A stretch of 64,000 nucleotides of DNA from Myxococcus virescens (lineage in GTDB: Bacteria; Myxococcota; Myxococcia; Myxococcales; Myxococcaceae): the NCBI RefSeq assembly GCF_900101905.1, contig NZ_FNAJ01000014.1:159096-223095 (forward strand), in the 5' to 3' direction. Position numbers and translations under genes: made by a program. Under the pieces are notes generated by a model. That model was not told where the DNA came from and did no database searches. It worked only from the letters and a program-made list of their open reading frames with translations. Shown piece after piece: positions 17,448 through 25,498 of this stretch; position 1 is the first letter of the stretch; the number at the start of each line of letters is the position of its first letter.

Positions 17448-17477
17448 CCGGCCAGCGGTAGCGGGGTGATGCCCCCC

Positions 17478-17808
17478 TCAATCCGTGAAGCGCTCGACGA
17501 GCAACGCCAGCCGCTGACGCAACACCCGCGTCGTGGGCAGGTCGGACTGGAGCCCGTCGACGGCCAGCATGAACACCTCGGCGAGCGGCCGCGACTCCAG
17601 AACGGCCTGCGTGTACTTGAGCCAGCGTCGGCGGTGTTTCGCCTCCACCTCCGGCAACAGCCGCTCGCAGGCGGTGTAGAACTCGGAGGCCATGCGCGCC
17701 CCGGCCATCAACTCCCACGGCTCCAGGAGGATGATTTCGTACACCTGGAGCAGTTTGTCGCCCGCGGCGCCCGGCCGCGAAGATGTCCTCCTTGTTCTTG
17801 AACTTCAT
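17478..17808 (-). pseudogene. Small hypothetical protein (about 109 aa) interrupted by a +1 frameshift
   Basis: The minus strand begins at ATG 17808 with MKFKNKEDIFAAGRRG. In a different frame it continues DKLLQVYEIILLEPWELMAG and runs to a natural end LALLVERFTD at 17478. The two frames join if one base is removed from the G/C run around 17762-17768, giving a continuous protein of about 109 residues; the total length of 331 bp is one more than a multiple of three. The protein is helical and charged with no known domain. The 88-aa downstream frame could be taken for a complete gene, but its true start is upstream. It may be a real mutation or a sequencing error in the homopolymer. It is divergent from the MBL-fold gene. 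Confidence 0.65.
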
Positions 17809-17822
17809 CACGACGAGCGCGG

Positions 17823-18992
17823 GTGGACGGCATGACGTGGCGCAGGAGGCTGGCGTATGCGGCAATGGGAACGGCGGCGCTGCTGGCCCTGCTGCTGACA
17901 GTGGTCGCCATCCAGGCCTGGCCGGCGCTGGGTCAGGCCGCGGACGGCGCGCGGCGGGCACGCATGGAGCGCTCGCCCCAGTGGCAGGACGGGCACTTCG
18001 ACAACCCGCAGCCCCTGCGCAACGACACCTGGGGCTCCATCGCGAGCATGTTCAGCGCCAGCCCCGACGTGAGCCCTGCCCAGGGAGCGCTGCCCTCGGT
18101 GACGCTGGACGGGAGCGCGTTCGGAGCACCACCCGCCACGGGCCTTCGCGTCACATGGTTCGGGCACTCGACGTCGCTCGTGGAGCTGGACGGCCAGCGG
18201 ATTCTCGTCGACCCGGTATGGAGTGAGCGCGCGTCGCCCCTGAGCTGGATAGGACCGCGCCGCTGGTACGCCCCACCCCTGGCGCTGACGGAGCTACCCG
18301 CCGTCGACGCGGTCGCCATCTCCCATGACCACTACGACCACCTGGACCATCGCACGCTGTTGGCGATGAAGGACTGGGACACCTCCTTCATCGTGCCGCT
18401 CGGCGTCGGCGCACACCTGGTGGGCTGGGGTATCCCCGAGTCGCGCATCATCGAGCTCGACTGGTGGGAGCGTGCGCGCGTGGGAGCGCTGGAGGTCGTC
18501 TGCACCCCCGCCCGGCATGCCTCGGGCCGAACGGGCATCGACAAGGACGCGACGCTGTGGGCGGGCTTCGCGTTCCTGGGCCCCAAGCACCGCGTGTACT
18601 ACTCGGGCGACACGGGCCTGTTCCCCGCCATGAAGGACATTGGCGAGCGGCTGGGGCCCTTCGACCTGACGATGATTGAGGTGGGCCAGTACCACAGCGC
18701 GTGGCCCGACTGGCACATCGGCCCCGAGCAGGCCGTCACCGCGCACCAGTGGGTTCGGGGGCGCGTGTTGCTGCCGGTACATTGGGGCCTGTTCACCCTC
18801 GCGCTCCACGGTTGGACGGAGCCCATTGAACGCGTGCTCGCGGCGGGCGAGGCCACGGGTGTGAGCGTCATCGTCCCGAAGCCGGGTGAGCGTGTCGAAC
18901 CCGGTGCGCCGTCCTCCCTCGAACGCTGGTGGCCCTCGCTGCCGTGGAACACGGCGGCGCAGGACCCCATCGTCTCCACGCAGTTGGACTGA
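17823..18992 (+). CDS. MBL-fold metal-dependent hydrolase (NAPE-PLD/UlaG-like)
   Basis: 389 residues. It opens with a hydrophobic segment (about 15-35), a membrane anchor or uncleaved signal. The metallo-beta-lactamase signature HDHYDHLDH is at residues 168-176, preceded by VTWFGHSTSLVELDGQRIL. Further metal ligands lie in TPARHASGR, YYSGDTGLFP and PVHWGLF. The order matches the family of N-acyl-phosphatidylethanolamine phospholipase D-like and UlaG-like hydrolases, which use two metals to cleave phosphodiesters or lactones. The start is GTG 17823 or ATG 17832. The gene is divergent from the frameshifted small gene. The likely site is the inner-membrane or periplasmic face; the substrate is open. 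Confidence 0.85.
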   Translation: MDGMTWRRRLAYAAMGTAALLALLLTVVAIQAWPALGQAADGARRARMERSPQWQDGHFDNPQPLRNDTWGSIASMFSASPDVSPAQGALPSVTLDGSAFGAPPATGLRVTWFGHSTSLVELDGQRILVDPVWSERASPLSWIGPRRWYAPPLALTELPAVDAVAISHDHYDHLDHRTLLAMKDWDTSFIVPLGVGAHLVGWGIPESRIIELDWWERARVGALEVVCTPARHASGRTGIDKDATLWAGFAFLGPKHRVYYSGDTGLFPAMKDIGERLGPFDLTMIEVGQYHSAWPDWHIGPEQAVTAHQWVRGRVLLPVHWGLFTLALHGWTEPIERVLAAGEATGVSVIVPKPGERVEPGAPSSLERWWPSLPWNTAAQDPIVSTQLD

Positions 18993-19124
18993 TGTCCCTG
19001 GCCCGAACTGCCTGAGCGCCGCCGCCCGCCCGCCTGTCCTCCAGGGTGACGCCTGCCCGCCCTCCCGGTCCAGGTGCCCTTCCCCGCGCCAGGAAGCACC
19101 TTGAGCGCGGGAGGCAGAGAGCGG

Positions 19125-19685
19125 ATGAACAGACGACTCGCTTCGTTTTTCCGAAGAGACCCGGCAGAAGTCCAGGGCGCGTATTACCTGCTCAAGGGCC
19201 TGTTGCCCTGGCTCCAGTCGAAGCGGGTCACCCGGCTCACCGGGCCCATCCGCGAAGGCTGGCTGATGATGACGGTGGGCGGACTCGCCGGCACGGTGGG
19301 CGCGACGCTCCTGTCCGCGCACCGCCATGGCCGCGTCACACCGGAGCTCAGGAAGCTGGGCATCTGGAGCGCGCTCACGCTCCTGGTGGTCGACGTCTCC
19401 ACGTACGCCACGAACCGGAAGCGGCGCTCCGCCGTCTTCCTGGCCGACGCCGCCGTTCAGGCCGCGCTGCTCGCGGCGCAGTGGCGCGCGCACAGCCGCA
19501 TGCCGGTGGTCATCGACGCACGCGCCTCCAGCCTTCGCGACCCGTCGCGGTACGGCGCGGGCGAGCACGGACGGTGGAACATCCTCCCTGGCGAGTCACG
19601 CGACGCGGCGGGCAATCGCGACATCGTCGCCGAAGGCTCCATGTCTTCGTTTCCCGCCAGCGACCCGCCTTCCTACATGGGTTGA
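19125..19685 (+). CDS. Membrane-associated hypothetical protein with C-terminal SFPASDPP motif
   Basis: 186 residues beginning MNRRLASFFRRDP. Hydrophobic segments lie around residues 45-65 and 80-98. The C-terminus reads DIVAEGSMSSFPASDPPSYM. The 'SFPASDPP' ending is known from many small bacterial proteins of unknown function. ATG 19125 was preferred to an upstream ATG because it follows a purine-rich AGAGCGG. It ends 48 bp before the retron-associated HEAT gene on the same strand, but nothing ties it to that system. Function unknown. Confidence 0.65.
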   Translation: MNRRLASFFRRDPAEVQGAYYLLKGLLPWLQSKRVTRLTGPIREGWLMMTVGGLAGTVGATLLSAHRHGRVTPELRKLGIWSALTLLVVDVSTYATNRKRRSAVFLADAAVQAALLAAQWRAHSRMPVVIDARASSLRDPSRYGAGEHGRWNILPGESRDAAGNRDIVAEGSMSSFPASDPPSYMG

Positions 19686-19733
19686 CCGCTTCGCCGCTGG
19701 GTCTCCCGGAGCGGCCGGTGTAAACCGGAGAGC

Positions 19734-21644
19734 GTGAACGAAAGCTGGGAGCGGCGCTTCCGCCGAGAGGTCAAAGAGATGGACGCCGCCCTGCGTGGCG
19801 TCCTGTCCCGGACACAGTCTGACGAAGAACTCCGTGCCGCCCTCGAGGAACTGGCACGCCGCCCCGCCTTCCGGTCCTTCACCTGGCTGTGGGGGCCCGC
19901 CCTCCACGCCAGGGACCGCGTCCGCTTCCGCCCCCTCATGCTGTCCTGCTTCTCGCCCGGCAGCGTCACCGCCGACGGGAAGTGGGGGAACCCCTGGCTC
20001 GGGGAGAATGCCTCCGCGCTGGAGGTCTGGCTCTTCGACGCGGACCGCGCCGACGACGTGGAGATGTTCCGCCGCCTCCTGGACTGGAAGCTCGCGGGCC
20101 TGCGCGCCCCCCGGCAGACGGAGTTCTGGCGGACCGAGGTGGTGCGGCGTGTCCAGAAAGCGCCCACGCGCGCGGCGCGGCACACCGAGCTCGCCAAGAT
20201 GGACATCGGCTGGGGCCGGCTGGACGAGCCCACCGCCCTGGCCCTGGACGCGCTGGACGCGGAGGCCGCCCGGCCCTTCATCCTGGAGCATCTGCCATGG
20301 AGAGGGCACCGCGAGCGCCAGCCCATGTGGAACACGCTGCGCGAGCGGGCCCAGGCGCGGGGGGACGCGGCCCTGGCCTCCGCGCTCTACCGGCGATGCG
20401 TGGATGAGCCCACCTGGTGCCGTGATGCCCTGGCGCTCGCACGCACCGTCCAGTCCCCGGCCGAGCTGGTCGCCGCGCTGAAGGCGCACCACCCGGAGAT
20501 GCCCATGCCCGGCGCGGCGCAGCTCTTCGTGGAGCTGGCGGAGGCGCGCGGACGTGACGTGGTGCCCTACCTCCTCGGCCACCTGCAAGCGGTGGCACCT
20601 CGCTGGGGCGCGCTGGGACGAAAGGACGCGAAGGGCTTCCCGGAGCTGCTGGCGCTCGCGCGGGCGCGGGACTGGGATGATGTCTGGGGCGCGCTCCTGC
20701 GCACCTCGGCCATGGCGGAGACGTATGACGCGGAGGTGCTGCGGCTGGTGCAGGACGACGCATCGCTCCCGGCCCGGACTCGGCGCCGGCTGCTCCAACT
20801 GGCGGGCGCGGGCGGCGAATGGAATCTCCCCGGCCTGGGCCTGGCCCGGGTGCAGCCGCTGACGGACGCCACCGCCACCGCCCTGTACGCGCGCTTTCCG
20901 GAGCTGGTACGCGGCCCCTTCCGCATGCACGTCGCTTTGAGCTGGCACGCCGCGTACCCCAAGCTGGTGATGCGCGCGCTGGAAGCGAACGACGAGGACC
21001 TGCTGGACTACCTCGCCAGCCGCGCCGCCATGCACCTCCCGGCGACGGGGAGCGCGAAGGAGTGGGAGAAGGTGCTCAACGCGATGGCCGCGCACTACGA
21101 GGCCCTGCCGAAGGAGGGCGGCGTCTTCGCCCGCCGCGCCGCCAACGCGCTGGGCGCCCTGCCCGCCTACTCCATGTGGACCTTCGACGCGCTGATGGAG
21201 AAGAACCGGCTGGCGCGGCTGTTCTTCCTCCGCTCGGATGACTTCTACCTGGCCGAGCCCCGCGCCGTGCGCGACCTGCTGGAGGCGCCGCAGATTCACG
21301 TCCAGGCGCTGGCCTTCCGGCTGCTCGGCCGCGACTCCGCGAACGCCCGCGAGGTGGCCGCACAGAACCTGGACCTGCTCCAGGCCACCCTGCTGAGACC
21401 CCTGCACCGGCGCACGCGTCACGCCGCCTTCGACGCGCTGGCCAACGCCGCCGCCCACGGTGTGGAGGCCGCCCGCGTGCTGGTGCCGCGCGTGCGTGAC
21501 GCCTTCGCGCTGCCGGACTCGCGCTATCCCAAGGAGTCGCTGATGGCGCTGCTGGCCCGCATGCTGGCGCGCTGGCCCGAGCTGCGAGACGCCACCGAAG
21601 TCCCCCACGTCTTCGGCCTGCCCGCGAAAGGAGACGGCGCGTGA
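19734..21644 (+). CDS. Retron-associated HEAT/ARM-like repeat protein
   Basis: 636 residues. The GTG start is preceded by CGGAG. The protein is almost wholly alpha-helical, with repeating helix pairs such as LALARTVQSPAELVAALKAH and ATALYARFPELVRGPF, consistent with HEAT/ARM solenoid repeats. No signal peptide or membrane segment. Its stop overlaps the start of the SWIM gene by four bases (GTGA at 21641-21644), so translation is probably coupled. The SWIM gene is followed at once by a retron RNA locus and RT, so this protein is probably one of the retron's accessory or effector subunits. From memory, type XIII retrons carry HEAT/ARM and WH-SWIM proteins; that fits but was not checked. The biochemical activity is unknown. 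Confidence 0.75.
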   Translation: MNESWERRFRREVKEMDAALRGVLSRTQSDEELRAALEELARRPAFRSFTWLWGPALHARDRVRFRPLMLSCFSPGSVTADGKWGNPWLGENASALEVWLFDADRADDVEMFRRLLDWKLAGLRAPRQTEFWRTEVVRRVQKAPTRAARHTELAKMDIGWGRLDEPTALALDALDAEAARPFILEHLPWRGHRERQPMWNTLRERAQARGDAALASALYRRCVDEPTWCRDALALARTVQSPAELVAALKAHHPEMPMPGAAQLFVELAEARGRDVVPYLLGHLQAVAPRWGALGRKDAKGFPELLALARARDWDDVWGALLRTSAMAETYDAEVLRLVQDDASLPARTRRRLLQLAGAGGEWNLPGLGLARVQPLTDATATALYARFPELVRGPFRMHVALSWHAAYPKLVMRALEANDEDLLDYLASRAAMHLPATGSAKEWEKVLNAMAAHYEALPKEGGVFARRAANALGALPAYSMWTFDALMEKNRLARLFFLRSDDFYLAEPRAVRDLLEAPQIHVQALAFRLLGRDSANAREVAAQNLDLLQATLLRPLHRRTRHAAFDALANAAAHGVEAARVLVPRVRDAFALPDSRYPKESLMALLARMLARWPELRDATEVPHVFGLPAKGDGA

Positions 21645-23239
21645 CGGCCTCCAGCTTCCTCTACGCCACGCCCTCCGTGTTCGAGTCCACCCGGGAGCGC
21701 GCGCAGCTCAGCCTGTCCGCGGACGCGCACCGCCCCGTGCGTTTCCACGCGCGCGTGGCCCGGGACGTCCTGTCTCTCCGGATGGCGCTCCAGGCGCTCG
21801 GCGGGCTCATCTGGCAATCGGACGCGTGGAACGAGACGTGGGGCGGCGGGCTGCTGGACCCGCTCATCACCGTGCACCCCGACCGCGTCTTCTTCGAGGC
21901 CTTCAGCCAGGACCAGAGCGCCTACGGGCTCGTCACCGTGGACCGCGGCCTCTTCGAGCCCGAGGGCGAGGTGCGCTGCGGCACCACCAACGTGGACTTC
22001 ACCGCCTGGCTGTGGGCGGCGCTGGCCGAGATGCGCTCCACCCGGGAGACACACCTCCGCATCGGCCCGGAGGGACTCGACGTGCGCACCACCGGCGCGG
22101 GCGGTCGCTTCGAGCAGAAGGTGGACGTCCCGGAGCCCTGGGTGCGGGGCCTGCTCCAACTCCAGGGCGGCATGGCGATGCCCGGCACCCGCCTGACCGC
22201 GCGGCCGGTGGACCTGCTCGCCGCGGTGCGCTTCCTCAGCCACACCAAGGCCAAGGTGTCACCGCGCGCGCTGCGTTACGAACTCCACCCGGGCGAGGAC
22301 GCGCGGCTGATGCTGGAGCCTTGGGAGCACCCCGTGCCCTTGAAGGGCGCGGCCCACGGGTACACGGCGCCTCGCATCATCCGGGCCTGGGGCCGCCGGC
22401 GGCTGCGGCTGCTGGAGCCGCTGCTGCCCTACGCGGAGCGGGTGGACATCTACCTGAAGGGCCGCGCGCTGCCGCACTTCTACGTCGCGCACCTGCCCGG
22501 CGGCGTGCGCTTCCTGCTGGGCCTGTCCGGGTGGACGGCGAATCATTGGACGAACACCGCGGGCATGGACCTGCTGCTGGAGCCGGCGCGTGACAGCGCG
22601 CTGGCGGAGCGGGTGCTCGGCGTGCTGCGCGAGCGCGTTCATGCCTCGACCGAGGATGTGGCCACCGCCCTGGGCGTGGACACGGCGCGGGCCGCGGGCG
22701 CCCTGGCGGCGCAATGCGCGGCCGGGCGCGCCATCTTCGACGTGGAGGCGCGGCGCTGGCGCCACCGCGAGCTGTTCGCCACGCCGGTGGACCTGGGCCG
22801 TCTGTACCCGCCTGACGCCCGCCGTGAGGAAGCAGAGCGCCTGGAGGCCGCGGGCGAGGTGGAGGTGACCTCCGCGGCGCCGCGAGAGAAGCGCAGCATA
22901 CGCACGCTGTCCACGCCGGAGGGGCCCGTTACGCGCGAGGTGGTTCACCGGGACTGGGTGGTCCATGGCCGCGCGGGCCCGCAGTCGGGCGTCGAGCTGG
23001 TGATGAACGACGAGGACCGTCTCCTCTTCGGCCGGTGCGGCTGCGAGTACTTCAGCGAGCACCTGCTGAACCAGGGCCCCTGCGCACACCTGCTCGCGCT
23101 CAGCCGCCTGGCGCGAGCGCAGCGCCGCGAACTCCGCAGCTCCGAGCCCGCCTCCGCGGACGCACTCGCGGCCCGGGCGGCGGAGGCGGACGCGCGGCGG
23201 CGGCCCACGGAGACGCTTGACCCGGGAGACGACGAATGA
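21641..23239 (+). CDS. Retron-associated SWIM zinc-finger protein
   Basis: 532 residues. The SWIM zinc finger lies near residues 460-490: FGRCGCEYFSEHL followed by GPCAHLLALSRLA, giving CxCx(n)CxH. Upstream (about 320-400) is a winged-helix-like stretch (VLRERVHASTEDVATALGVD), so the architecture is consistent with a WH-SWIM protein. SWIM domains bind nucleic acid or proteins. The N-terminal 300 residues are beta-rich and unrecognised. It overlaps the HEAT-like gene by 4 bp and ends 11 bp before the first arm of the retron RNA. It is therefore probably transcribed with the RNA and the RT, and is a candidate effector or msDNA-binding partner. Confidence 0.8.
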   Translation: MTASSFLYATPSVFESTRERAQLSLSADAHRPVRFHARVARDVLSLRMALQALGGLIWQSDAWNETWGGGLLDPLITVHPDRVFFEAFSQDQSAYGLVTVDRGLFEPEGEVRCGTTNVDFTAWLWAALAEMRSTRETHLRIGPEGLDVRTTGAGGRFEQKVDVPEPWVRGLLQLQGGMAMPGTRLTARPVDLLAAVRFLSHTKAKVSPRALRYELHPGEDARLMLEPWEHPVPLKGAAHGYTAPRIIRAWGRRRLRLLEPLLPYAERVDIYLKGRALPHFYVAHLPGGVRFLLGLSGWTANHWTNTAGMDLLLEPARDSALAERVLGVLRERVHASTEDVATALGVDTARAAGALAAQCAAGRAIFDVEARRWRHRELFATPVDLGRLYPPDARREEAERLEAAGEVEVTSAAPREKRSIRTLSTPEGPVTREVVHRDWVVHGRAGPQSGVELVMNDEDRLLFGRCGCEYFSEHLLNQGPCAHLLALSRLARAQRRELRSSEPASADALAARAAEADARRRPTETLDPGDDE

Positions 23240-23250
23240 CGATAACGGCA

Positions 23251-23273
23251 GGTGCTCTCGGGAGAGGCCAGGG
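23251..23273 (+). repeat. Retron arm a1
   Basis: First half of the inverted repeat that flanks msr/msd. It pairs with 23396-23417 and starts 11 bp after the SWIM gene stop. Confidence 0.85.
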
Positions 23274-23395
23274 CTCGCAGATGAGCCATGAGTACCGCGG
23301 TGTTTCGCCGCGGGGGTGTTCTGTCCCCATCTCTTCGCCAGGGTCCCAGCGTACGCAACGCAGGGAGCCCCGGGTCCAACGCCTCGCAGGTCGTC

Positions 23396-23417
23396 CCCTG
23401 GCCTCTTCCGGAGCACC
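23396..23417 (+). repeat. Retron arm a2, containing the RT ribosome-binding site
   Basis: Second half of the flanking inverted repeat, ending at the base before the RT start codon. The GGAG at 23409-23412 is the only evident Shine-Dalgarno for the RT and is part of the paired arm. Confidence 0.8.
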
Positions 23418-24701
23418 ATGAGCTGGTTCGACACCACCCTCTCCTGGCTCAAGGGGTTGTTCAGCCGTCCCGTCACGCGAAGCACCACCGGGCTGGACGT
23501 GCCGCTGGATGCCCACGGCCGTCCCCAGGACGTCGTGACGGAGACGGTCTCCACGTCGGGCCCCCTGAAGCCCGGGCACCTGCGACAGATCCGCCGGGAT
23601 GCACGGCTGCTCCCCAAGGGCGTCCGCCGCTACACCCCGGGCCGGAAGAAGTGGATGGAGGCCGCCGAGGCCCGGCGGCTGTTCTCCGCCACGCTGCGCA
23701 CGCGGAACCGGAACCTGAGGGACTTGCTGCCCGATGAGGCCCAGCTGGCGCGCTACGGCCTGCCGGTCTGGCGCACGGAGGAGGACGTGGCAGCGGCCCT
23801 GGGCGTCTCGGTGGGCGTGCTCCGCCACTACAGCATCCACCGTCCACGCGAGCGGGTGCGACACTATGTGACCTTCGCCGTGCCCAAGCGCTCCGGCGGC
23901 GTCCGGCTGCTGCATGCGCCCAAGCGGCGCCTGAAGGCCCTGCAACGCCGGATGCTGGCGCTCCTGGTGTCGAAGCTCCCCGTGAGTCCACAGGCCCATG
24001 GCTTCGTGCCCGGCCGCTCCATCAAGACGGGCGCCGCGCCGCACGTGGGCCGGCGGGTGGTCCTGAAGCTGGACCTGAAGGACTTCTTCCCCTCCGTCAC
24101 CTTCGCGCGGGTGCGAGGGCTGCTCATCGCCCTGGGCTATGGCTATCCCGTGGCGGCCACGCTCGCGGTGCTGATGACGGAGTCCGAGCGCCAGCCCGTG
24201 GAGCTGGAGGGCACCCTCTTCCACGTTCCAGTGGGCCCGCGCGTCTGCGTGCAGGGCGCCCCCACGAGCCCCGCCCTGTGCAACGCGGTGCTGCTGCGAC
24301 TGGACCGGCGGCTGGCGGGACTGGCGCGTCGGTACGGCTACACGTACACGCGCTACGCGGATGACCTCACCTTCTCCGGCGACGACGTCACGGCGCTGGA
24401 GCGAGTCCGCGCGCTGGCCGCGCGGTACGTGCAGGAGGAAGGCTTCGAGGTCAACCGCGAGAAGACCCGCGTGCAACGCCGGGGCGGCGCCCAGCGCGTC
24501 ACTGGCGTCACCGTGAATACGACGCTGGGCTTGTCACGCGAGGAGCGGCGGCGGCTCCGGGCGATGCTGCACCAGGAGGGGCGGTCGGAGGACGGCGAGG
24601 CACACCGCGCGCGCCTCGACGGCCTCCTGGCCTACGTGAAGATGCTCAACCCGGAGCAGGCGGAGCGGCTCGCGCGCCGGCGCAAGCCGCGCGGGACGTG
24701 A
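23418..24701 (+). CDS. Retron reverse transcriptase
   Basis: 427 residues. Makes msDNA by priming from a branching guanosine of the msr RNA and copying the msd region. RT motifs in order: PKRSGGVRLLHAPKRRLKAL; HGFVPGRSIKTGAAPHVG; LDLKDFFPSV with catalytic Asp219; QGAPTSPALCN from residue 279; and YADDLTFSG with Asp315 and Asp316. Retron-specific features are present: GAAPH at the place of the NAxxH motif, and RVTGVTVN as the C-terminal VTG motif. The start is ATG 23418, directly after arm a2. No fused extra domain. From memory, the M. xanthus Mx65 RT is also 427 residues, so this is probably an Mx65-type retron. It ends 8 bp before the convergent GFA gene. Confidence 0.95.
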   Translation: MSWFDTTLSWLKGLFSRPVTRSTTGLDVPLDAHGRPQDVVTETVSTSGPLKPGHLRQIRRDARLLPKGVRRYTPGRKKWMEAAEARRLFSATLRTRNRNLRDLLPDEAQLARYGLPVWRTEEDVAAALGVSVGVLRHYSIHRPRERVRHYVTFAVPKRSGGVRLLHAPKRRLKALQRRMLALLVSKLPVSPQAHGFVPGRSIKTGAAPHVGRRVVLKLDLKDFFPSVTFARVRGLLIALGYGYPVAATLAVLMTESERQPVELEGTLFHVPVGPRVCVQGAPTSPALCNAVLLRLDRRLAGLARRYGYTYTRYADDLTFSGDDVTALERVRALAARYVQEEGFEVNREKTRVQRRGGAQRVTGVTVNTTLGLSREERRRLRAMLHQEGRSEDGEAHRARLDGLLAYVKMLNPEQAERLARRRKPRGT

Positions 24702-24709
24702 GCGAGGGC

Positions 24710-25129
24710 TCAGCTCCGGATGGGCCAGGGCCTGTCGCGCGTCCCGGCCTCCCAGTTGTCATGGCGGCCGTCCCAGTACACGACCTTCAGCTCACCGGGG
24801 TCGACGTCGTCCAGGCACTGGATATTGACGGACCGGAACTCTCCACCGAGCTCCTCGACGAACCCGGCGGAGAAGCAATGGATGCCGCAGTGCTTGCAGA
24901 ACGAGCGGAAGTTCGGGCTCGAGCCCTTCCGGAACTCACCCAGGTGCTCCGCGCCCGCGGTGACGCGGAAGGCGCTCGGCTTCGGGTAGGCCTGCGTGCC
25001 GCCGACCTTGGTGCAGATGCTGCAATTGCAGCGGCTCACGGGCTCCGACAGATCCATCTCGGCCTCGAAACGCACCGCTCCGCAAAGACATCCTCCGGTG
25101 TACTGCTTCAGCTTGCTGTCCTTCGACAT
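24710..25129 (-). CDS. GFA family (glutathione-dependent formaldehyde-activating-like) protein
   Basis: 139 residues with the zinc-binding pattern of the GFA/CENP-V family: GGCLCGAVRFEAE near residue 12, RCNCSICTKVGG near 33 and FCKHCGIHCFS near 80, so CxC, CxxC and CxxC pairs are all present. The ATG at 25129 has AGGAG upstream. Members are small cytosolic zinc proteins. The founding enzyme speeds formaldehyde-glutathione adduct formation, but most homologues have no proven activity. It converges on the retron RT with an 8-bp gap and is unlikely to be functionally linked. Confidence 0.9.
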   Translation of the reverse strand: MSKDSKLKQYTGGCLCGAVRFEAEMDLSEPVSRCNCSICTKVGGTQAYPKPSAFRVTAGAEHLGEFRKGSSPNFRSFCKHCGIHCFSAGFVEELGGEFRSVNIQCLDDVDPGELKVVYWDGRHDNWEAGTRDRPWPIRS

Positions 25130-25498
25130 GACGGAATCTCCTCGAACGAGCGAAACGACGCCCATGACTTAGGCAGCCCGCATGACAGGGGTATGTCAGG
25201 TATCTTCCGGCCCGCTGCGGCGGCAGGGACTCCCCGGCCCGGAACCAGGAGACAGCAGAATCCCCGACCTTCGACACCTTGCGTCATGCCACTTCAGACG
25301 CAAAGTCACTGGAAATTGCAACGCAAGGTGGAATCTAGCCTGCCCGCTCGCCCCTGAGAGATGACACTTCGCCCCTCGGCGTGGTAACCGGACTCTCCCT
25401 CGTTGGTGGTCAAACGGTGTGCGCTCACGCCCGGCCACCAGCCAGAGTGGCCGCTGTGGACCTCGTGGCCGCCCTGACTACCGCAGGAGAAACGAGAC
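25130..25498. other. Divergent intergenic region between GFA and KamA-like genes
   Basis: 369 bp holding the two divergent promoters. No convincing coding frame, riboswitch fold or palindrome was seen. Confidence 0.4.

Larger units (their letters stand above)
23251..23417 (+). ncRNA. Retron msr/msd locus (msDNA template) bounded by a1/a2 repeats
   Basis: Arm a1 (23251-23273) and arm a2 (23396-23417) are inverted repeats over about 22 bp with one mismatch and one bulge. a1 begins GGTGCTC and ends GGCCAGGG; a2 begins CCCTGGCC and ends GAGCACC. This long flanking repeat directly before a retron RT is the retron hallmark. The 122 nt between the arms contain a strong msr-type hairpin (CCGCGG at 23295-23300 with CCGCGG at 23308-23313, UUU at the tip) and a weaker one (GGGG 23313-23316, CCCC 23325-23328). 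A larger msd-type stem (GGGTCCC 23341-23347 with GGGAGCCC 23363-23370) follows. The expected product is about 50 nt RNA joined to about 65 nt DNA; the branching G was not assigned. Confidence 0.85.

Noticed and set aside
17478..17744. 88-aa gene at its own ATG
   Set aside because: The sequence upstream, in another frame, continues the same protein (MKFKNKEDIF...), so the gene starts at 17808 and is frameshifted.
19596..21608. 670-aa open frame on the minus strand opposite the HEAT-like gene
   Set aside because: Its composition (Arg/Gln/His) is that of a shadow frame, and it has no Shine-Dalgarno or domain. The plus-strand gene is coupled to the SWIM gene.
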